Assembly (NCBI GenBank): GCA_946807835.1 | Contig: OX327696.1 | Coordinates: forward strand, 4,786,501 to 4,850,500 | From: Ailanthus altissimus | Taxonomy: Eukaryota > Streptophyta > Magnoliopsida > Sapindales > Simaroubaceae | Reading direction: 5' to 3' | Length of the DNA stretch: 64,000 nt | In this document: positions 46,861 to 61,283 of the stretch, in pieces | How the letters are laid out: each line of letters begins with the position of its first letter | How positions within the stretch are numbered: the stretch's first letter is position 1 | Position numbers and translations under genes: made by a program | The notes under the pieces: model-generated | What the model saw: the letters and a program-made list of their open reading frames with translations, nothing else | What the model was told of the DNA's origin: nothing | Database searches by the model: none

Positions 46861-49800
46861 TATATATACACTCCATTTGTAACTAACATATTAATATATA
46901 ACAAAATAGTTAAAATTTTTATAACGAAAAACTTAAAATTTATAATGAAAAAGTTAACAAAATATAAGATAGTTATAACAAAGTGTTTTTATACATAACA
47001 ATGCTATTTAGAGGTAGTACAACTAATTTTTTGCTATTACTATACTGTATTTGTACATATGTCGAGTATGTTTGGTGGATAAGAAAGTTTATTGTATATT
47101 AGAGGTAGTACAATTATTCAATTATATTAATTTATGTAAATATTAATGTATTATAATTAATAAGCTATCAAGTTATTTTTAAAATAAATATATATTTAGT
47201 ATAACGCTATTGAATTATTATATAAATGACATGATACCTTTGTGTTTTGGTTACGAAAAATAAGAGATTTTATTACAAAACACTCATGATGTTCATACTT
47301 TTAGATGAGGTCTTATATTTGTCGTATTTTTTTGTTTATTTCTTGTGGAACAATCACAAATAAAAGGGTCATTCTATGATACTAAAATGAAAGTTCAGTA
47401 TAATACCAAAATCAATTTTATCATTGAATCAAATTAAGAAATTAAATCTAATGAATATAAATAATTTTAGTACGATACCTTCTTAGTATTGTAGAATAAT
47501 TTATAAATAATTATATTTTTCTTAAGAAATAGAAAATATAGGGTTAAACTTCTATAATGAATTGAGAAGATGTATTTAAGATTATGAATAGAACCTAATT
47601 TTTGGAACAGACAACTCGGAAAACAACAGTTATAAAAAAAGTGAAACTCTACAATATCCTCACAAGTAGGGGTGTCCCTGAGCTCATGGGCACTCGTTGA
47701 TTTTAAAATCATAAATTTTTAATAAGTAAAATCTTGATGATCACAATATTAGTCAAAATACCTTTCTTATAAGGGAAGGGTGGGAGTTTAGGATAATAAT
47801 CAATTGAATCTTTTCGAGTACACAGTTAATTATGATAAAAATAATTTAATATCTTTTTTAAAATTCTTGAGATAGAATAATAAGAATCGATTATAAAATA
47901 AATAGTTCAACAATTGCTAAGAATGATAAAAAATTTCTCACAATAATATTTTTAACTAATTTTATTTTCTATAAAATTATTAATTTAAACATTAAAAAAT
48001 TCTTATCAAAACAATTATTAACTAAGTCATAATGCTATTATATTTTTCAAAGGAAAGCCCATTTTAGCATAACTCGATCAAATGGCTCAAATTCGTTCCC
48101 TTTCAACAAGATTCTGAATTCATTGATAAAAAAAATTAGAATTTTCAATCAACAACTTCTTTTATAGACGTATGATAGAAAATTTAATAGGTAAACTTAA
48201 ACATTCAATGTGTACTTTTAAATAATCTTATTTTTTTTTTAAATTATTCAATCATTTTATTTTATAAAGTTCAATATTAGTCAGTTCCTTACAACAATGA
48301 AATATTATCTGTGCCGAATAATTTTATTGATCGTGTTAGTTAATAATTGGTCATACTTCATCCCTTAAATAATTTTCTCTGGTGGACACACACACACACA
48401 CACGTCATAGCATGAAAGATACTGTAACTTGTTTGTAAAGAACAATAAATTTCATTGACTTGAAAGTCTTGGTTGGGTGGTTCTGAGTCACTGTCAACTT
48501 TTAGATTTTTATATTTTGTTCTTGGGATTACTTTTACATTTTATTGTATTATCTGGTATATAAAAAAAAACAGGGAATATTTCAATTTTTTCGAAAGAAA
48601 TTGATATACTCTCGAAATTTTAAAAGAGTAATAAACTTTTGTTGAAAGATTTTTATTTAATTTTATTAAAAAAAATCATCTTTTAATTATTAAATAAAAA
48701 AATTATTATTATATATCTATATTTTAAAATAAAAGAATAAAGACTTCTGACCTTAACTATTGTAATACAAACATTCTATTAACACTAAGTTTATTTATTA
48801 TATATATATATATAATATAATATACTGAATAATTAATTAAAAAATATAATTTAAAATAAATTTAATAAATTAATTTTATCAATAAATTATCAAAGGAGGG
48901 TCAAAACCAAAGACAATGTGGCATCTATCGTATCTCCATTCAGATTGGCGACCGCGATGATGGTGACAATGCACAATTAAGATTTGTTATCTGCTTCCTC
49001 TAACTAGATTCTCGATTCATCCCAAAAACCAAAACTTTGTAATTTGTAAAGCCTTCAAGCTTCTCAAATCCCACGCTTGTAAAGTTTCCAAATTCACCCA
49101 TTTGTTTCGTTCACTCTTAAATTGAATCCCCACCTCCAAAACGAAAACCATCCCTCACCAAGTAAAGACTCAATTTTGGCTTAAAATAAGAACAACCCAC
49201 AAAGTGAAACTGAAAGTAAAGACAAAACTAATACGAAAACAACTAAAGCTGAGGTAAAGAACGGGTAAGAACTGATTTTGTACGTGAAAGATCATAAACA
49301 ATTTGAATTCGGCGGCAACAATATCCTAATAACATTATAGAAACAGCAACAAGTTTTGTTATTGGAGTTTCGAAATGAAATTAGGGAATTTTAGTTTTTT
49401 CTTAGTGGTCTAATACTTTCGGGGAGAAAAATTGTAGTGATTTGATGAATGATGATGATGATGAAGGTGAAATGGGAAGAGTGATTGATTTTGATGGGGT
49501 GATTATGATGATGAAGATGTTAAGTATTTGAGGATGAATTTATTATTTTTGTGAAGAAAATTTTTTTTTATATTAGAATATATATTTTTTTAAATTTCTT
49601 ATTAGTTAGATTAATTATAAAATAAATTATTAAAACTAAATATTAAAATTTAGATTTATTAAGTGTGTCACGTGTCTTTTTTTTATTTTATTTTTATTAG
49701 TAGTTAATTTATAATTTATATATTTTTTACTCTATTAGTTTATTTTAAATTTTTGTGTTGAGTTTTGATTTTGTTCTTTTACTGTAAAAATTAATAAAAT

Positions 49801-52036
49801 TTTACTAACGAATTAGAATAAAATTATTAATTTTAAAATTTGTAAGATAAAATTAAGAATTAATCAAATTTTTTAGATAAAGATGTTATTTTTTCTAATT
49901 ACAAAAATTATTAATTATTACATTAATAAAAATTAAAAAAACAATAATTATTGACAAGTAATAATCATAATTGATAACACATCAATGATGATAATTATTA
50001 ATTAATAAAACATAATTGTAATATAAAATTCGTATCCGAATTATGAAGACCTAACATTTCTTTTATAAATATGTCTTGTCTTTTTCCAGGAAGTGAAACT
50101 TAAATAAGAATATTCCATATAATGGAAACAAGTATTAATTGTGCAAAAATATTTATCATTCATTATTTTAGTCACGTGCATTTTAAAAAAATAAATTTTT
50201 TGCTTGCATTTTTTTGGCATATTCTCACATGGAAATTGTTAGCTAGTTTGAGAGAGATGAAAGAAATTACCGAAATTTTAATAGTTATATTTATTTGACC
50301 ACAGTCAAATATTTCTTTTTTTATGACTAAAGACATATTTTGTTATCATTTTTGCCTCTCTCACAAAAATATTTGAAATTTTTTAAAAAATAATCAAAAT
50401 TTTAAATAATAATTTTTTTTATCACGGTCAAACATTTCTTTTTTATATGGCTAAAGACTTTTTTCTTTCATTTTTGTCCATCTCACAAAAATTCAAAATT
50501 TTCTCTCTCAAAACTAAAAACTCATAGCTAATCTCTTAAGTTCACTCAATTTATCTAAGAACTTATAGATCAACTTCAAAATCATCATATTTTAAATATT
50601 AGAAGTAAAAGAATCAATTGTAAAGATGAAAAATAATTTTAAAATAGATAAAAATTGGTGAGTTTTGAATTTAATGTTGTTTTTGTTGCGTTTTTGTTAT
50701 TCTGTTAGTATAAATGTTTAGATTTAGTATTAAAAAAGTGAAACAATGATTGAAAATAATTATAAAATTGTCAAAATGGTTGATTTTTACCAAAAACTAC
50801 ATCTGCCCGTGGCCTGTGGCACGTGCACCACGTAAGCACCCACGTGCAAAGCCCTCGCCACATGACAATTTATTAATTTTTAATTTTTTTGTTATTATTT
50901 AAAATTTAATTTTTTATTAAATTTTATTTAATAACATTTTTTAATTTTCAAATTTTATTTTATTTAATATTTAAATTTATTCTTTTTAATTTTAATTAAT
51001 TTTATTTTTAAATTTAAATTTTTTAAATTTTATTTAATTATTTTACATATGGAATTGTTATTAACATGTAAGTAAATATTTGTTATTAATTAATTAAATT
51101 TATTTAATTATCTGTTTATGTACTAGTAATTATTTTTTTTCAAGTGGCGTTGATTCTGTTTTAAGTTGTTATTTAACATATAGGTGGTCCAGAGTTTTTT
51201 TCAAGTGTTGCTCATGTACCATCATCTCCAAGGCCATATGCTAAGCACTACTGATGCTATTTTAAGTTTCAATTTTTTTCTCTTATTCTAATCATAATTT
51301 TTACATTTCGTCTTTTGTTATATGTATCAGTGTTGACCATTGTATGCTTTAAGGGAAAATATGAGAGTTCTAATGAAAGTGTTGAAAGATACATTGAATT
51401 TCAAAATATCCACATGTTAGTTTAAAAAAATATAAAATACGAAGCATTATTAAAAAAAAATATTTATTGTATAATTAGAGTTGATTAGGTGCAGTATAAA
51501 GTGACTCTCAAATTCGAGGTTTATTCAAATATTATGAAGTTAAGACCAAATCCACTTGAAAATGATGATGAACCTAACAAAAAATTGACACATCTATATG
51601 TAACACTGGATGTTTGAGCTTCCATATGTGAAAATAATGCAGAAACATCCATCAATCAAAAATCAGTCTACCTAATCAATTCATGTCTATAAGTAGTAAC
51701 AACCAAGTGAACAGAAATTATAGAAGCTTCACAATCCCCCTAAAGTTAAATTATTTTTGTGGTGAGTCTCCTATAATTGGATACCTGCTCTATCAAACCT
51801 TAAGAGACATCATGTCCATGTCTACAAGATCTGTCCAAAATGTAGTAAGAAGGTTTAAAAAAATTTGCATGCTTTTAGTTATGCTCGTCTTTAAAGAACT
51901 TATAAAAGAGCTTTGATTTCATGTATATAGTTTTTGCTCTCATTGAACAATGGTATGTTAGGTTTTTTTATTTATTTAAGTAAGGCTCTTGATGATTTGG
52001 AACTAGTATGTATTATTTTTTTGGTGAAGTTGGTTT
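46861..52036. other. AT-rich intergenic region, no gene recognised
   Basis: Largely AT-rich. 48890-49540 is a segment of normal composition with no open frame, perhaps a captured or decayed gene piece. 50811-50880 is GC-rich with several ACGT cores. 51540-51916 has one 77-codon frame without known motif. The last bases before 52041 belong to the RNase H-like relic split by the copia insertion. Confidence 0.5.
50300..50491. repeat. Imperfect direct repeat of about 75 bp
   Basis: The words GGTCAAACATTTCTTTTTTAT and GCTAAAGAC and the phrase ending TCTCACAAAAAT occur at about 50300-50372 and again, with changes, at 50421-50491. Confidence 0.5.
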
Positions 52037-52041
52037 TTTCG

Positions 52042-52348
52042 TGTTTAACACAACAAAATTAAATATAGCATGGATAGATATACATACCTTTTAATGTTTT
52101 CACAATGAATTGAAGTAAGGCAAAGTATAATTCACTATGAATTATACTAATGTTTTTTTTAATGTTTATAAAGAACTTTTTTTTTCTGTGAAATCTCTTT
52201 TTTTTTTTTTCAAATTCTAAAACACCTCACTAGAGAGGCCATGCTTCTTGATAAAAGGCATGCCCCTTCAAATAGTAACATGATCATTGGTATTTGATAA
52301 ATGGATTTGGGTCAACCCGTCATGTGTGACCCAACCCAAATTCTAACA
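52042..52348 (-). repeat. 3' LTR of the copia element
   Basis: 307 bp, from TGTTTAACACAACAAAATT to CCCAAATTCTAACA. It is shorter than its partner by internal deletions. Confidence 0.9.
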
Positions 52349-53339
52349 TCTCTTACTCGCACATGACAGGTTTGACCTCTATTGCGACATTCTCAATAAT
52401 CAAGATACAAACATTATTTTCATACCAGCAAATGGGTCGTGCGACCTAGCAAGTGAACCTGCATTTCGGTAGCTTTATTATACATTTGTTAGGAATAACA
52501 TAGTAACTTTAACCCTTAAAATAATATTATTAAATGTTAATCAATAATACTCGCAGTAGACTTGTCCTTTTAAGACATAATTATATCTTTAATCCCTCAA
52601 AAATTTATGTCAAATTATATCATCTTACTATGTATCCATAATCAAGTCAAACTACTCTCAAGCGACAAGATTGGCCGGCCAATAGACCCATTAGACAAAA
52701 GTCTTCATTTTTCACTCAAAATTTATAATTCATGCTGAACTGCTTTTCTTGATATGCTTCATAGACTGAATCATCCGTAGCCATAGGTTACATTCAAAGA
52801 TAGCAAACATCAAGCATAAACCATAAATAGTAGGAAAAAGTTCTAAGGGTACTATCAAGAGGATAAATTGTATTCTCGAGATCTCACACAGTGGAGAAGC
52901 AAGGATCCATTCCCCACTTTCTCTTAGTCAAACTTAGCACACATGGTATGAATCATGTGCTATAGTATTTATTATTTCATTAATGTCATGAAAATACTGT
53001 ACAGATCTTGGTTCAAGTGCTACCAAGTGCTTAACCTGAGCTTTCCAAGTTCTCGCATTCAGCAGGTTATAACTGAGAACTCACATTTAGCTTTCACAGG
53101 TCATTTAGATGTGGGTAATTCAAATTTGTTGTATATTTATATACAACCTCATCTCATTCCTTCTGAGGCGACAAACCTAACATTATGTCTCATCTCTACT
53201 CGTTATCTCTACGCTAAAGGCAATTACTTAAGTGTGAGAGCCAATTTCTAACCTGAGTGACATCCTTAGTTAAGTTTTAAATAGTGATATATGATGTGTA
53301 TGTCTTATGAATATGGTGATAACAAATATGATAATACAT

Positions 53340-53577
53340 AACATTTATTTACATTAATTCAAATTGTACAATATACAAGCTTAACTATTTTCCAGAATAA
53401 GCAGCCTAACTCTATGCAATCCAAGGAAATTCACATGTCCAAGAAAAATATCTCTTGGAATTGGCTTAGTAAGGGGATAAGTTACCATGTGATGCATAGA
53501 TATGTATTGTATCGATATTTCACGCTTAGTAATGATGTCTGTAACATAGTTGTATATGTAATCTATGTGTTTGGTTC
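53340..53577 (-). pseudogene. copia RNase H C-terminal part
   Basis: Minus-strand continuation of RNase H beyond the nested LTR, with the motif RTKHID at the junction and the word HHMVTYPLTKPIPR further on. This is the usual end of a copia polyprotein, which targets the nascent cDNA hybrid. Confidence 0.75.
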
Positions 53578-53581
53578 TTCT

Positions 53582-55634
53582 TGAAGGCGGAGGATCTTAG
53601 GCACGTGGGTGTATGCATGTGCAATTGTGTCTATTGCCTAACGCAGTGAAAACATATAAATTTTGCAATAAACACAATAAATAAATATATTAATCACATT
53701 AATATATTAATAGAATAGAGAACTCACCAAAATGTGTAACGTTATACACGTATTTTTTTTGGAGTCCTCATGGAGATCAACTCGTGTGCAGTTCTAGTCA
53801 CCAACACGGTGGGCTTGGTGAGCTAGAACAACAACTTTGTATTTAGCTTGGGATTAACTCTTAATTCCTAAAATGACCGGGAGTGAATTTATATCATTTT
53901 CTCCAAAATGATAAGAAATGGAGATTTGAAGCAATTCATAATTGCTCCAATTGGAAGCGTAGAGAAAAATGAAACGATTTCATTTTTTTTCTCTTTTTTT
54001 TCTTCTTTTTTCCTTCTCTTTCTCTCCATTTCTTCTCTTCTTCTCCTTCGGCCGAATTGGCTAAATTGCTTCCCATCTCTTCCTCTTTCTTTTTCTTTAT
54101 ATATATACATAATATAATATAATATAAATGTAATAATATATAATATAATATAATATATAATATCAATAATAATATAATATATATAATATAAAAAGAAAGA
54201 TATTTGATTATTTAATAATTAAATAATCAAAATAAAAAATAACCATTTTACCCTTATGAATAGTTACCAAGTTTACCCCCTAGTGGGTCTCATTAAATCT
54301 CACACTTGGGTAAACTCAATTGAGGGTCTACAATACGCTACGTGTCCTAATATAATTAGTAAATAATATTTATTAACTAATTGTTGTATTTAACACTTAA
54401 ATACAGACACGCACACATTTCTATGGTAATGCTGAATATTATTGGATTAAATAATTTAATCAGGCACGCTGCCCCAGTGCACAACGAGTATACTCCATAT
54501 CTCGAGACTCCCTAGGTCCAACGCCTGATTCGTCATATGTAACTATTCTATAAGTCCGTGAGCAATGCCCAACGCATACGTCACAGATATACAAACTAGC
54601 GCGTTGAACTATACAAGCTGAGGTTACAATGTATACGTATAGTCCTTCCGTCATGATATCCTGGATGTGCATGGATATAGATTATCACCGTCAAATCCCT
54701 TTGTGCTCATCCATGTCCTATCTCTAGACTTGTATCTCAATGGACAATATGCGCAAACTCCTTTGCTATATTGTTCTACCCTGACGGAACTCTTTCCCGG
54801 GATGGTTGTTTGTGGCCACAAGACTATCTGAGATACAATCTCGAAGCATCTGGATATCTAACTCCATATGGGAGCTGACAGATCTCATATCTGTAAGCAC
54901 CGAACTCCGTAAGCATCGGACCATACCCAACGGTCACACCATGAAAGGTCTGTGACATGCATGGAACCAAAGTATAGTGGATCACTTACAGGCCCACCGT
55001 GGTACTCAGGTCAAAGGACCACGTGTACTACTCAACTCGAGAGAACCCTTCGTTGATGGCTTACATTGGGTGTCTATCGGAGGCTCTCGTGAGTCTGTCC
55101 TATATCCAGTCCTAACTGGATACCCATATGTCAATACGAGCTCCAAGCTCACAGTCGGCCAGGAACGATCATCTATACCCGATAGGTACGACATATGTTG
55201 ATCTATATTTGAAGGTATCCACAGCAGACATGCATCGGCGAAAATAGATTAGGGACAATTATTTGAGAACATACTTGCGCAACTTGCATTTCCTGGCACC
55301 CGATTGCAACTCTTGTAACTATGCAGTTACTAGTATATTCCCAGGTCTATGTCTCATTACAGACAAGGCTCCAACTCTTGAATCTGCTGAGTATTATAAC
55401 CAGCTAACACTTAACTGTGCTAACATTTAGCAATTATATGTCTCAGCGTGACTAACTATAAGCCCTTATCTAAACTCTTTACATCTGATTCGAACTCCTT
55501 CAGATCTATAATGTCTGTAACGTTATATGCATAATACCATATAAATTGGTATTAGCAATTTAATGGGAATGTATATTTGTATAAACACAAGTATATATAC
55601 ATTCAGGGATGACATGTAAGCACCGACCCTAATA
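53582..55634 (-). mobile_element. Solo LTR, family A copy 3 (diverged)
   Basis: The 2053-bp segment has a perfect 5-bp duplication, CTTCT (53577-53581 and 55635-55639). From about 54440 to 55620 it aligns along its length with copy 2 (for example the GGCCACAAGACT and TACTACTCAACTCGAGAG words at matching places) but with many differences. The terminal bases have drifted (TGAAGG and CCTAATA). It interrupts the copia RNase H reading frame exactly at the duplication. Confidence 0.82.
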
Positions 55635-55639
55635 CTTCT

Positions 55640-56510
55640 ATGGTATTTGGGATCTTTTGTAAAGGCAATGGCTACCTGATTATCACAATAAACTGTAATG
55701 GCTTCGTTACAGTTATTTTAGAATCCAAAATTTCTAAGAAATCTCCTCAACTAAACAACTTCTTACACAGCAACCAAACAAGTTATAAATTCAGCTTCCA
55801 TTGTTGACAATGCTATGCAAGTCTACTTTTTACTATTCCCTAAAATAGCCCATTTGTTAAGTAAGAAAGCATAACCCAATGTGAATTTTCTTTAATCAGG
55901 GTCACCTCCTAATCAACTTCTGAGTAACTAGTAAGATACAGGCTCGATCCTTGATATCATAAACAATAATCTATAGTTCCTTTAAGATACCTCATAATCC
56001 TTTTTATCTATTTTCAATGCTCTCATCTAGGATTCGACTGATGCTGACTAACAAGCTTGACAGTAAAACATATGTCTGAGCTAGTACACATCATAGCATA
56101 CATAAAACTTTCAACAGTACTAGAATATGGTACAGTAGACATTTCTTTTTGTTCTTGTGGATTCTTTAGGCACATATTAAAACTCAAAGCCTCAACTTTT
56201 GAAACAAGAGTATCCATAGGCTCAAAATTATACATATCGAAGCGTTCTAGAATCTTTTGGATGTAATTCTCTTATGAAAGAGCCAAAAGTTTCTTTGTAC
56301 AATCTCTTTTAATTTTGACTCCCAATACATAGTCAGCCTCACCTATATCTTTCATATCAAAATTTATGGATAACCATTGTTTCATAGACATTACAAACTC
56401 TATGTCATTTTCTGCTATTAAAATTTCATCAACATAAAGAGATAAAATTGCAAACTTGTCTATAGACTTTTTAATATAAACACAATGGTCTTCTTCAATC
56501 ATTTTGAAAT
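55640..56510 (-). pseudogene. copia reverse transcriptase/RNase H
   Basis: 56502-56272 carries the RT active-site region LSLYVDEILIAEND, in which the second aspartate of the catalytic YVDD is replaced by glutamate, and FDMKDIGEADYVLGVKI. 56235-56023 carries the following RT/RNase H connection (SFMYAMMCTSSDICF, equivalent to the usual tract before RPD). The frame is broken by stops. Upstream RT and integrase pieces continue in other frames to about 58150. Confidence 0.85.
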
Positions 56511-58148
56511 CATAAGTTAGAATAGCCTTATGAAATCTAAGGTACCATTGTCTAGATGACTATTTCAGGCCATAAATTGATTTGTGGAGCTTGCAAACTT
56601 TGTAATCTAGCCTTTAACAACAATACCTATAAGTTATTCCATGTAGATTTCTTCAGCTAGCTCTCTATTAAGAAAAGATGTTTTTACATATATTTGATGT
56701 AATTCTAAATCTAAATGTGCAACAATAGCCAGGATTAGGCGAATTGAGATAAATCTGACAATAAGAGAAAAAGTTTCATCTTAGTCTATACTTTCTTGTT
56801 GGGTATATTCGTTCGCCACTAGTCGAGTTTTGTATATATTGACTTACGTTTTATTTTGAGAATCCATTTATTCCCAATGGCTTTACATATTGGCAGTAAA
56901 TCAACCAAACTTAAAACTTGGTTTGCTCTCATTAATTCTATTTACTCTTTTAAAGCATTCCTTCACTTTTTCTTGACAGAACACTCGAGAGCCTCTCTAA
57001 TTATTTTGGGCTCTTCATCATCATCTGAAGTGACAATATAAGCCTCATTTTTAATTAAAAAACGCCTTTCAAGAGTTTTTAAACGTTCACTCTTTTGCAA
57101 TAAGAAGTTATTACTTTCACCAATCGAAATTGGCTCAGAACTGATATTATTTCTTCCACTCAATTGAGATTATGAAAGTAATTCTTGTGTGCTCCCACCA
57201 TCAATAATATGGTTAAATATCATCTCTTGAGTTCCAACCAATTGTTAACTCTTACTAATCTCTTCATTATCTACCATCTCAAATAGATGATTATCCTTAT
57301 CAACATTTTCTTTTGAAAGAAAATTGTCTTCAATAAAAGTGACATCTCAGAACTCATTTTCTGTTAGCCTTCCATCCGAATCCTCACCTATAATTACATA
57401 ACCTTTTGAATTTTTAGAGTATCTAATAAAGATACATTTCTTCTCTCTTGGTCCGAATTTACCATACTTATGGGAAGAATCCAGAATGTATGTTGTACAT
57501 CCTATGGATGCAAATTATTCAAGTTGAGTTTTTTGCTCGTCCATAATTCATAAGGTGCAGATGAAACAGATTTTAAAGGTACATGCTTAAGCACAAAGGC
57601 TATAGTTAGCAAAACATCTCCCCAATAATGAATTGGAAGGTTAACTTGAGCTATTATTGACCTAACCATCTCAAGCAAGGTTTTATTTCTATATTCCGCA
57701 ACACCATTTTGTTACGGCATTCTAAGAATTGTCAATTGTCTTATAATACCTTTTTGTTCACATAATTCCTTAAATTGTTTAGATAGATACTCTCTCAATC
57801 GATCAGTCCGTAGAGCTTTCACTGCTTGTCTAATTGATTCTCAACCTCGTTTAAATATTTTATGAAGCAATCTAATGCTTCATATTTGTGGGAGATCAAA
57901 TAGACATGACCATATCAAGTGTAGTCATCTATATAGGTAATAAAATATGAAGTTTCATGCCTTCCTTTAACATTCATTGGTCTACAGATGTCAGAATGGA
58001 TTAGTTATAGGGGAAATTCAGCTCTAGTGCCTTTACCAAATGGTTTTCAAGTAGCTTTTTCTTGTAAACAAAATTCATATGTAGGCAATTCAAATTTCTC
58101 ATTTGGTTCTAATAAACCATCACAAGTAAGTCTATTTATTCTATCTTA

Positions 58149-59569
58149 CTAAATATGCCCGAATCTAGCATGCCACAAACAAGCATCCATATCATTATTG
58201 CTAGATTCTGTGAATAAGGAAAAACATATATTACGATTATCATAAAATTCTGTGTTCAACACAATAAAACCATCCATAGTGAACGAACAATCATAATAAG
58301 TATTGTTATGTGAAATCTTAACACAGACATCTTGAAAATACAAATTATATCCTACTTTTTAATAGAGCTACTACAAAGACCAGATTTCGTCCAATATCAG
58401 GAGCATAGAAGACATCATGTAAGTATAAGGTTCATCTTTCTTGCAAATCTAATTTGTATATGCCAATCCCTTTAACTTCAACTCTCGAATTATTTCTCAC
58501 ATAAATCCACTTTGTTTCATTTAGGATTCGACAAAATTCCATAAATGCATTTCTATCTCTAGCTAAATGGTTCATGGCCCTTGAGTCTACAGTTCACATA
58601 GGACGCGATGCAGTGAGTAATACAGTATTAGAAACAAAAATTTCAGAAACAAAACACTCATTATAAGAATTAAGAAAATACAATACCTTCTTAGGCTCAG
58701 TGCATTCACGAGCACAATGACCTAAATTGCTACAATTATAACAAGTCGCTTTGATCTTGTCTTTCTTGTCACCACGTTTACCTCAGTGCCTATATTGCTT
58801 GTTTCCTTGCTTTGGTCCTTGACCAGTCTCAACAGTCTTGCCTCTGCCTTTGCCTTTGCCTTTTTATTCACTAAAATACCTTTTGCGATTGAAACCAGAT
58901 GCCTTGTTGAAATTAGACTCTGCCGCATAAGCTTGAGCATTTGGTTTTGTAGCCTCAAGACGCTCATCCTCTAATTCCAAATGGTGTGCAATATCATCAG
59001 AGGTCTTAATGCTGTTGTTATGAGTCATATTAACTTTCATATGCTCCCAGCTGGTGGATAGAGACTAGATAATAGTTTGAATTTACTGTTCACCAGTGAG
59101 GTTATACCCGATAGATTTTAATTCCATGATCATGTTTGACATGTCCCTTAAGTGTTGTTTCATCGTCTTATTAGGGAGCTCCTTGTAAGTGTCAAGCTTA
59201 ATGGTTAGCTGTCTAAGTTTGGTGACTAACGTCCCTCTAAACTTCTCTGGCAAAGTGACCCACATAGCATGAGCAGTCAGATACTGCTAATACTCATATA
59301 CTAGATCATTATTCATAGAACGGATAAGAATTCCTCTTGCAGTGGAATTCTTATTTTTTTCAGGCATTATATGCAGTCATGTCGCGCTTAAATTATGCGT
59401 TGTTAACATTTTCTTCATTGACTTTAGGCTTATCCATCACATTATTAATAGCTTCTAAAACATCTTGCTTATCAAGGACATAGTGAATTTTCAAATGCCA
59501 TATGTTATAGTTATCATCATTTAGTTTTTCACCTTTATTTAATTCAGCTATGATATTCTTTGAAGCCAT
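58149..59569 (-). pseudogene. copia gag, zinc knuckle, protease and pre-integrase
   Basis: It starts at the ATG at 59569 (MASKNIIAELNKGEKL). The gag core follows with stops (59265-59083: WVTLPEKFRGTLVTKLRQL and MKQHLRDMSNMIMELKSIG). The CCHC knuckle (CYNCSNLGHCAREC) is at 58743-58702. The protease motif, near 58580, reads VDSRA instead of VDSGA. The pre-integrase end LWHARFGH is at about 58150-58175. All these parts would form the copia particle and process the polyprotein, but the frame is interrupted several times. Confidence 0.85.
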
Positions 59570-61269
59570 TAGTCACAACTACAAAGGATAATATATGAAT
59601 GCAAGATTAATTCATTATGTTGATATACATATCACAAGTTGTAATTTTAAATTATGTTAACGAAATTTTTTTATAGGAATTAAGTGAGAAATTTCATTAC
59701 ATTCCCAATCATCAACTTAATTCAAATGTTAAATTTCTTTTAACTTAATTTAAATCGCGACTTATAAGTTCTAAATGAAAATTCACTTAAGAATTTTACC
59801 AATCTTAGCCCACGTTATTAACTTAACATAACTATTGTAACACATAAACAAATGTGTACATATAATAAAATAATTACATTACAATATAAAATAAAGAAAA
59901 ATGAAATTCTTAATATTCATTAGTTCACATTTTCTTCATTTTCACTATATATGTATTTAATTTTTCTTGAAATAGATTCTTCTAACTTATGCTTATTCAT
60001 AATATTTGGTACCATTTTAGTAATCCAAAAAAATTTAGAGACTGGAATCTAAGACTTCTAAGACTATGGTTACAGCTTAGAATCGAGGTCCTTTTCAAGT
60101 TTTTTCAAGTATTTTCTTCTAGAAACAGTTAGACTAATGTCTCATAATCATTAGTCTTTTCTTTTAATAATTTTCTAGGATCATTGAAGCTGAATTAGAA
60201 CTCCTACTATCTTTTTCTATCCAAATACTTTCTAGGCTTTCTTTTAGATTTTCAAGTAATGTATTATATAAATCTCAAAATTTTCTATAGTCATCTAGCA
60301 TATTTTTTTTATGTGTTATTTCTTGAAACATGTCATTTACATTCTTAACATGCTCAATAGGTGTATGCTTAGGTTTCATCCTTATCCTGTAAGATTCTCT
60401 TTTAATTTTCTAAGCCATTGTATGCCTTTTCTGGTTCTTGCAATACAGGGAGTATGTAAATGTATGGGAGTTTTGCCAAGAATTCTCCTATTCCTTATCA
60501 ACTTCCTATAAACGTACAGTCTCCACATTCTTATTAAGCAGACATATTTTCTTAATAAAAATAATAAACAAAAGAACCACAAGTTACTAGGCTATAATCT
60601 CAAGCATAGAAAGACAGTTAAAATAATAACTGAGCATAGAGTTATTTTATTTTTGGACCTGAACTCCCTTCAAAATAATTTTTGAAAAGAATATAAAATT
60701 TTCTAGAATTTATTTTCATGTAAAATAATTTAAATTGAAAATTTTTTATTCTTTAAATAATTATAATTTCTAAATAAATTATTTATATTCTGAAAAATTA
60801 ATTTAAACCAAAAAATAGAAAATAAAATTAGGGTTCCAATGGTGGTGACGGTGTAAAAAAAAAATCGCTGCCTGGAGACCTCTTACGCACCCCCCATTTT
60901 TACATGTCCTAAGTTTTATGGTACAATTTATTTTCAAATAAGAGATCTCTAGAGTCATATTTCAACAACAATCAAAGGTTGAGAGAGTGTGTTTTACACA
61001 TCATCTTTAACCATTGAACACTTAGACTCAGAAAATTTTCAGAATTCGAATTTCAAGTTGCCTACTTTACAAATTCATAATTTTCTATTCGTTTTTTTCA
61101 AATTCTATGTTCTATATACCGATTTAAAGCTTGTAATGCATACTACATGTATGTATAAATTGTATTTCATAATTCATAATATATAAAACAGAATCTTATT
61201 CCAAAGTCACTGTCCTAATCATATTTCTAAACAAAAAAAATATACAAAAATCATGGAAAATATCTTAAA

Positions 61270-61282
61270 GGCTCGGATACTA
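61270..61282 (-). other. Primer-binding site of the copia element
   Basis: The minus strand reads TAGTATCCGAGCC, two changes from the tRNA-iMet complement TGGTATCAGAGCC, adjacent to the 5' LTR. Confidence 0.7.
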
Positions 61283-61283
61283 A

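Noticed and set aside
53889..54166. Lys/Glu-rich and Phe/Ser-rich frames
   Set aside because: Generated by a CT-rich tract in the solo LTR read on either strand.
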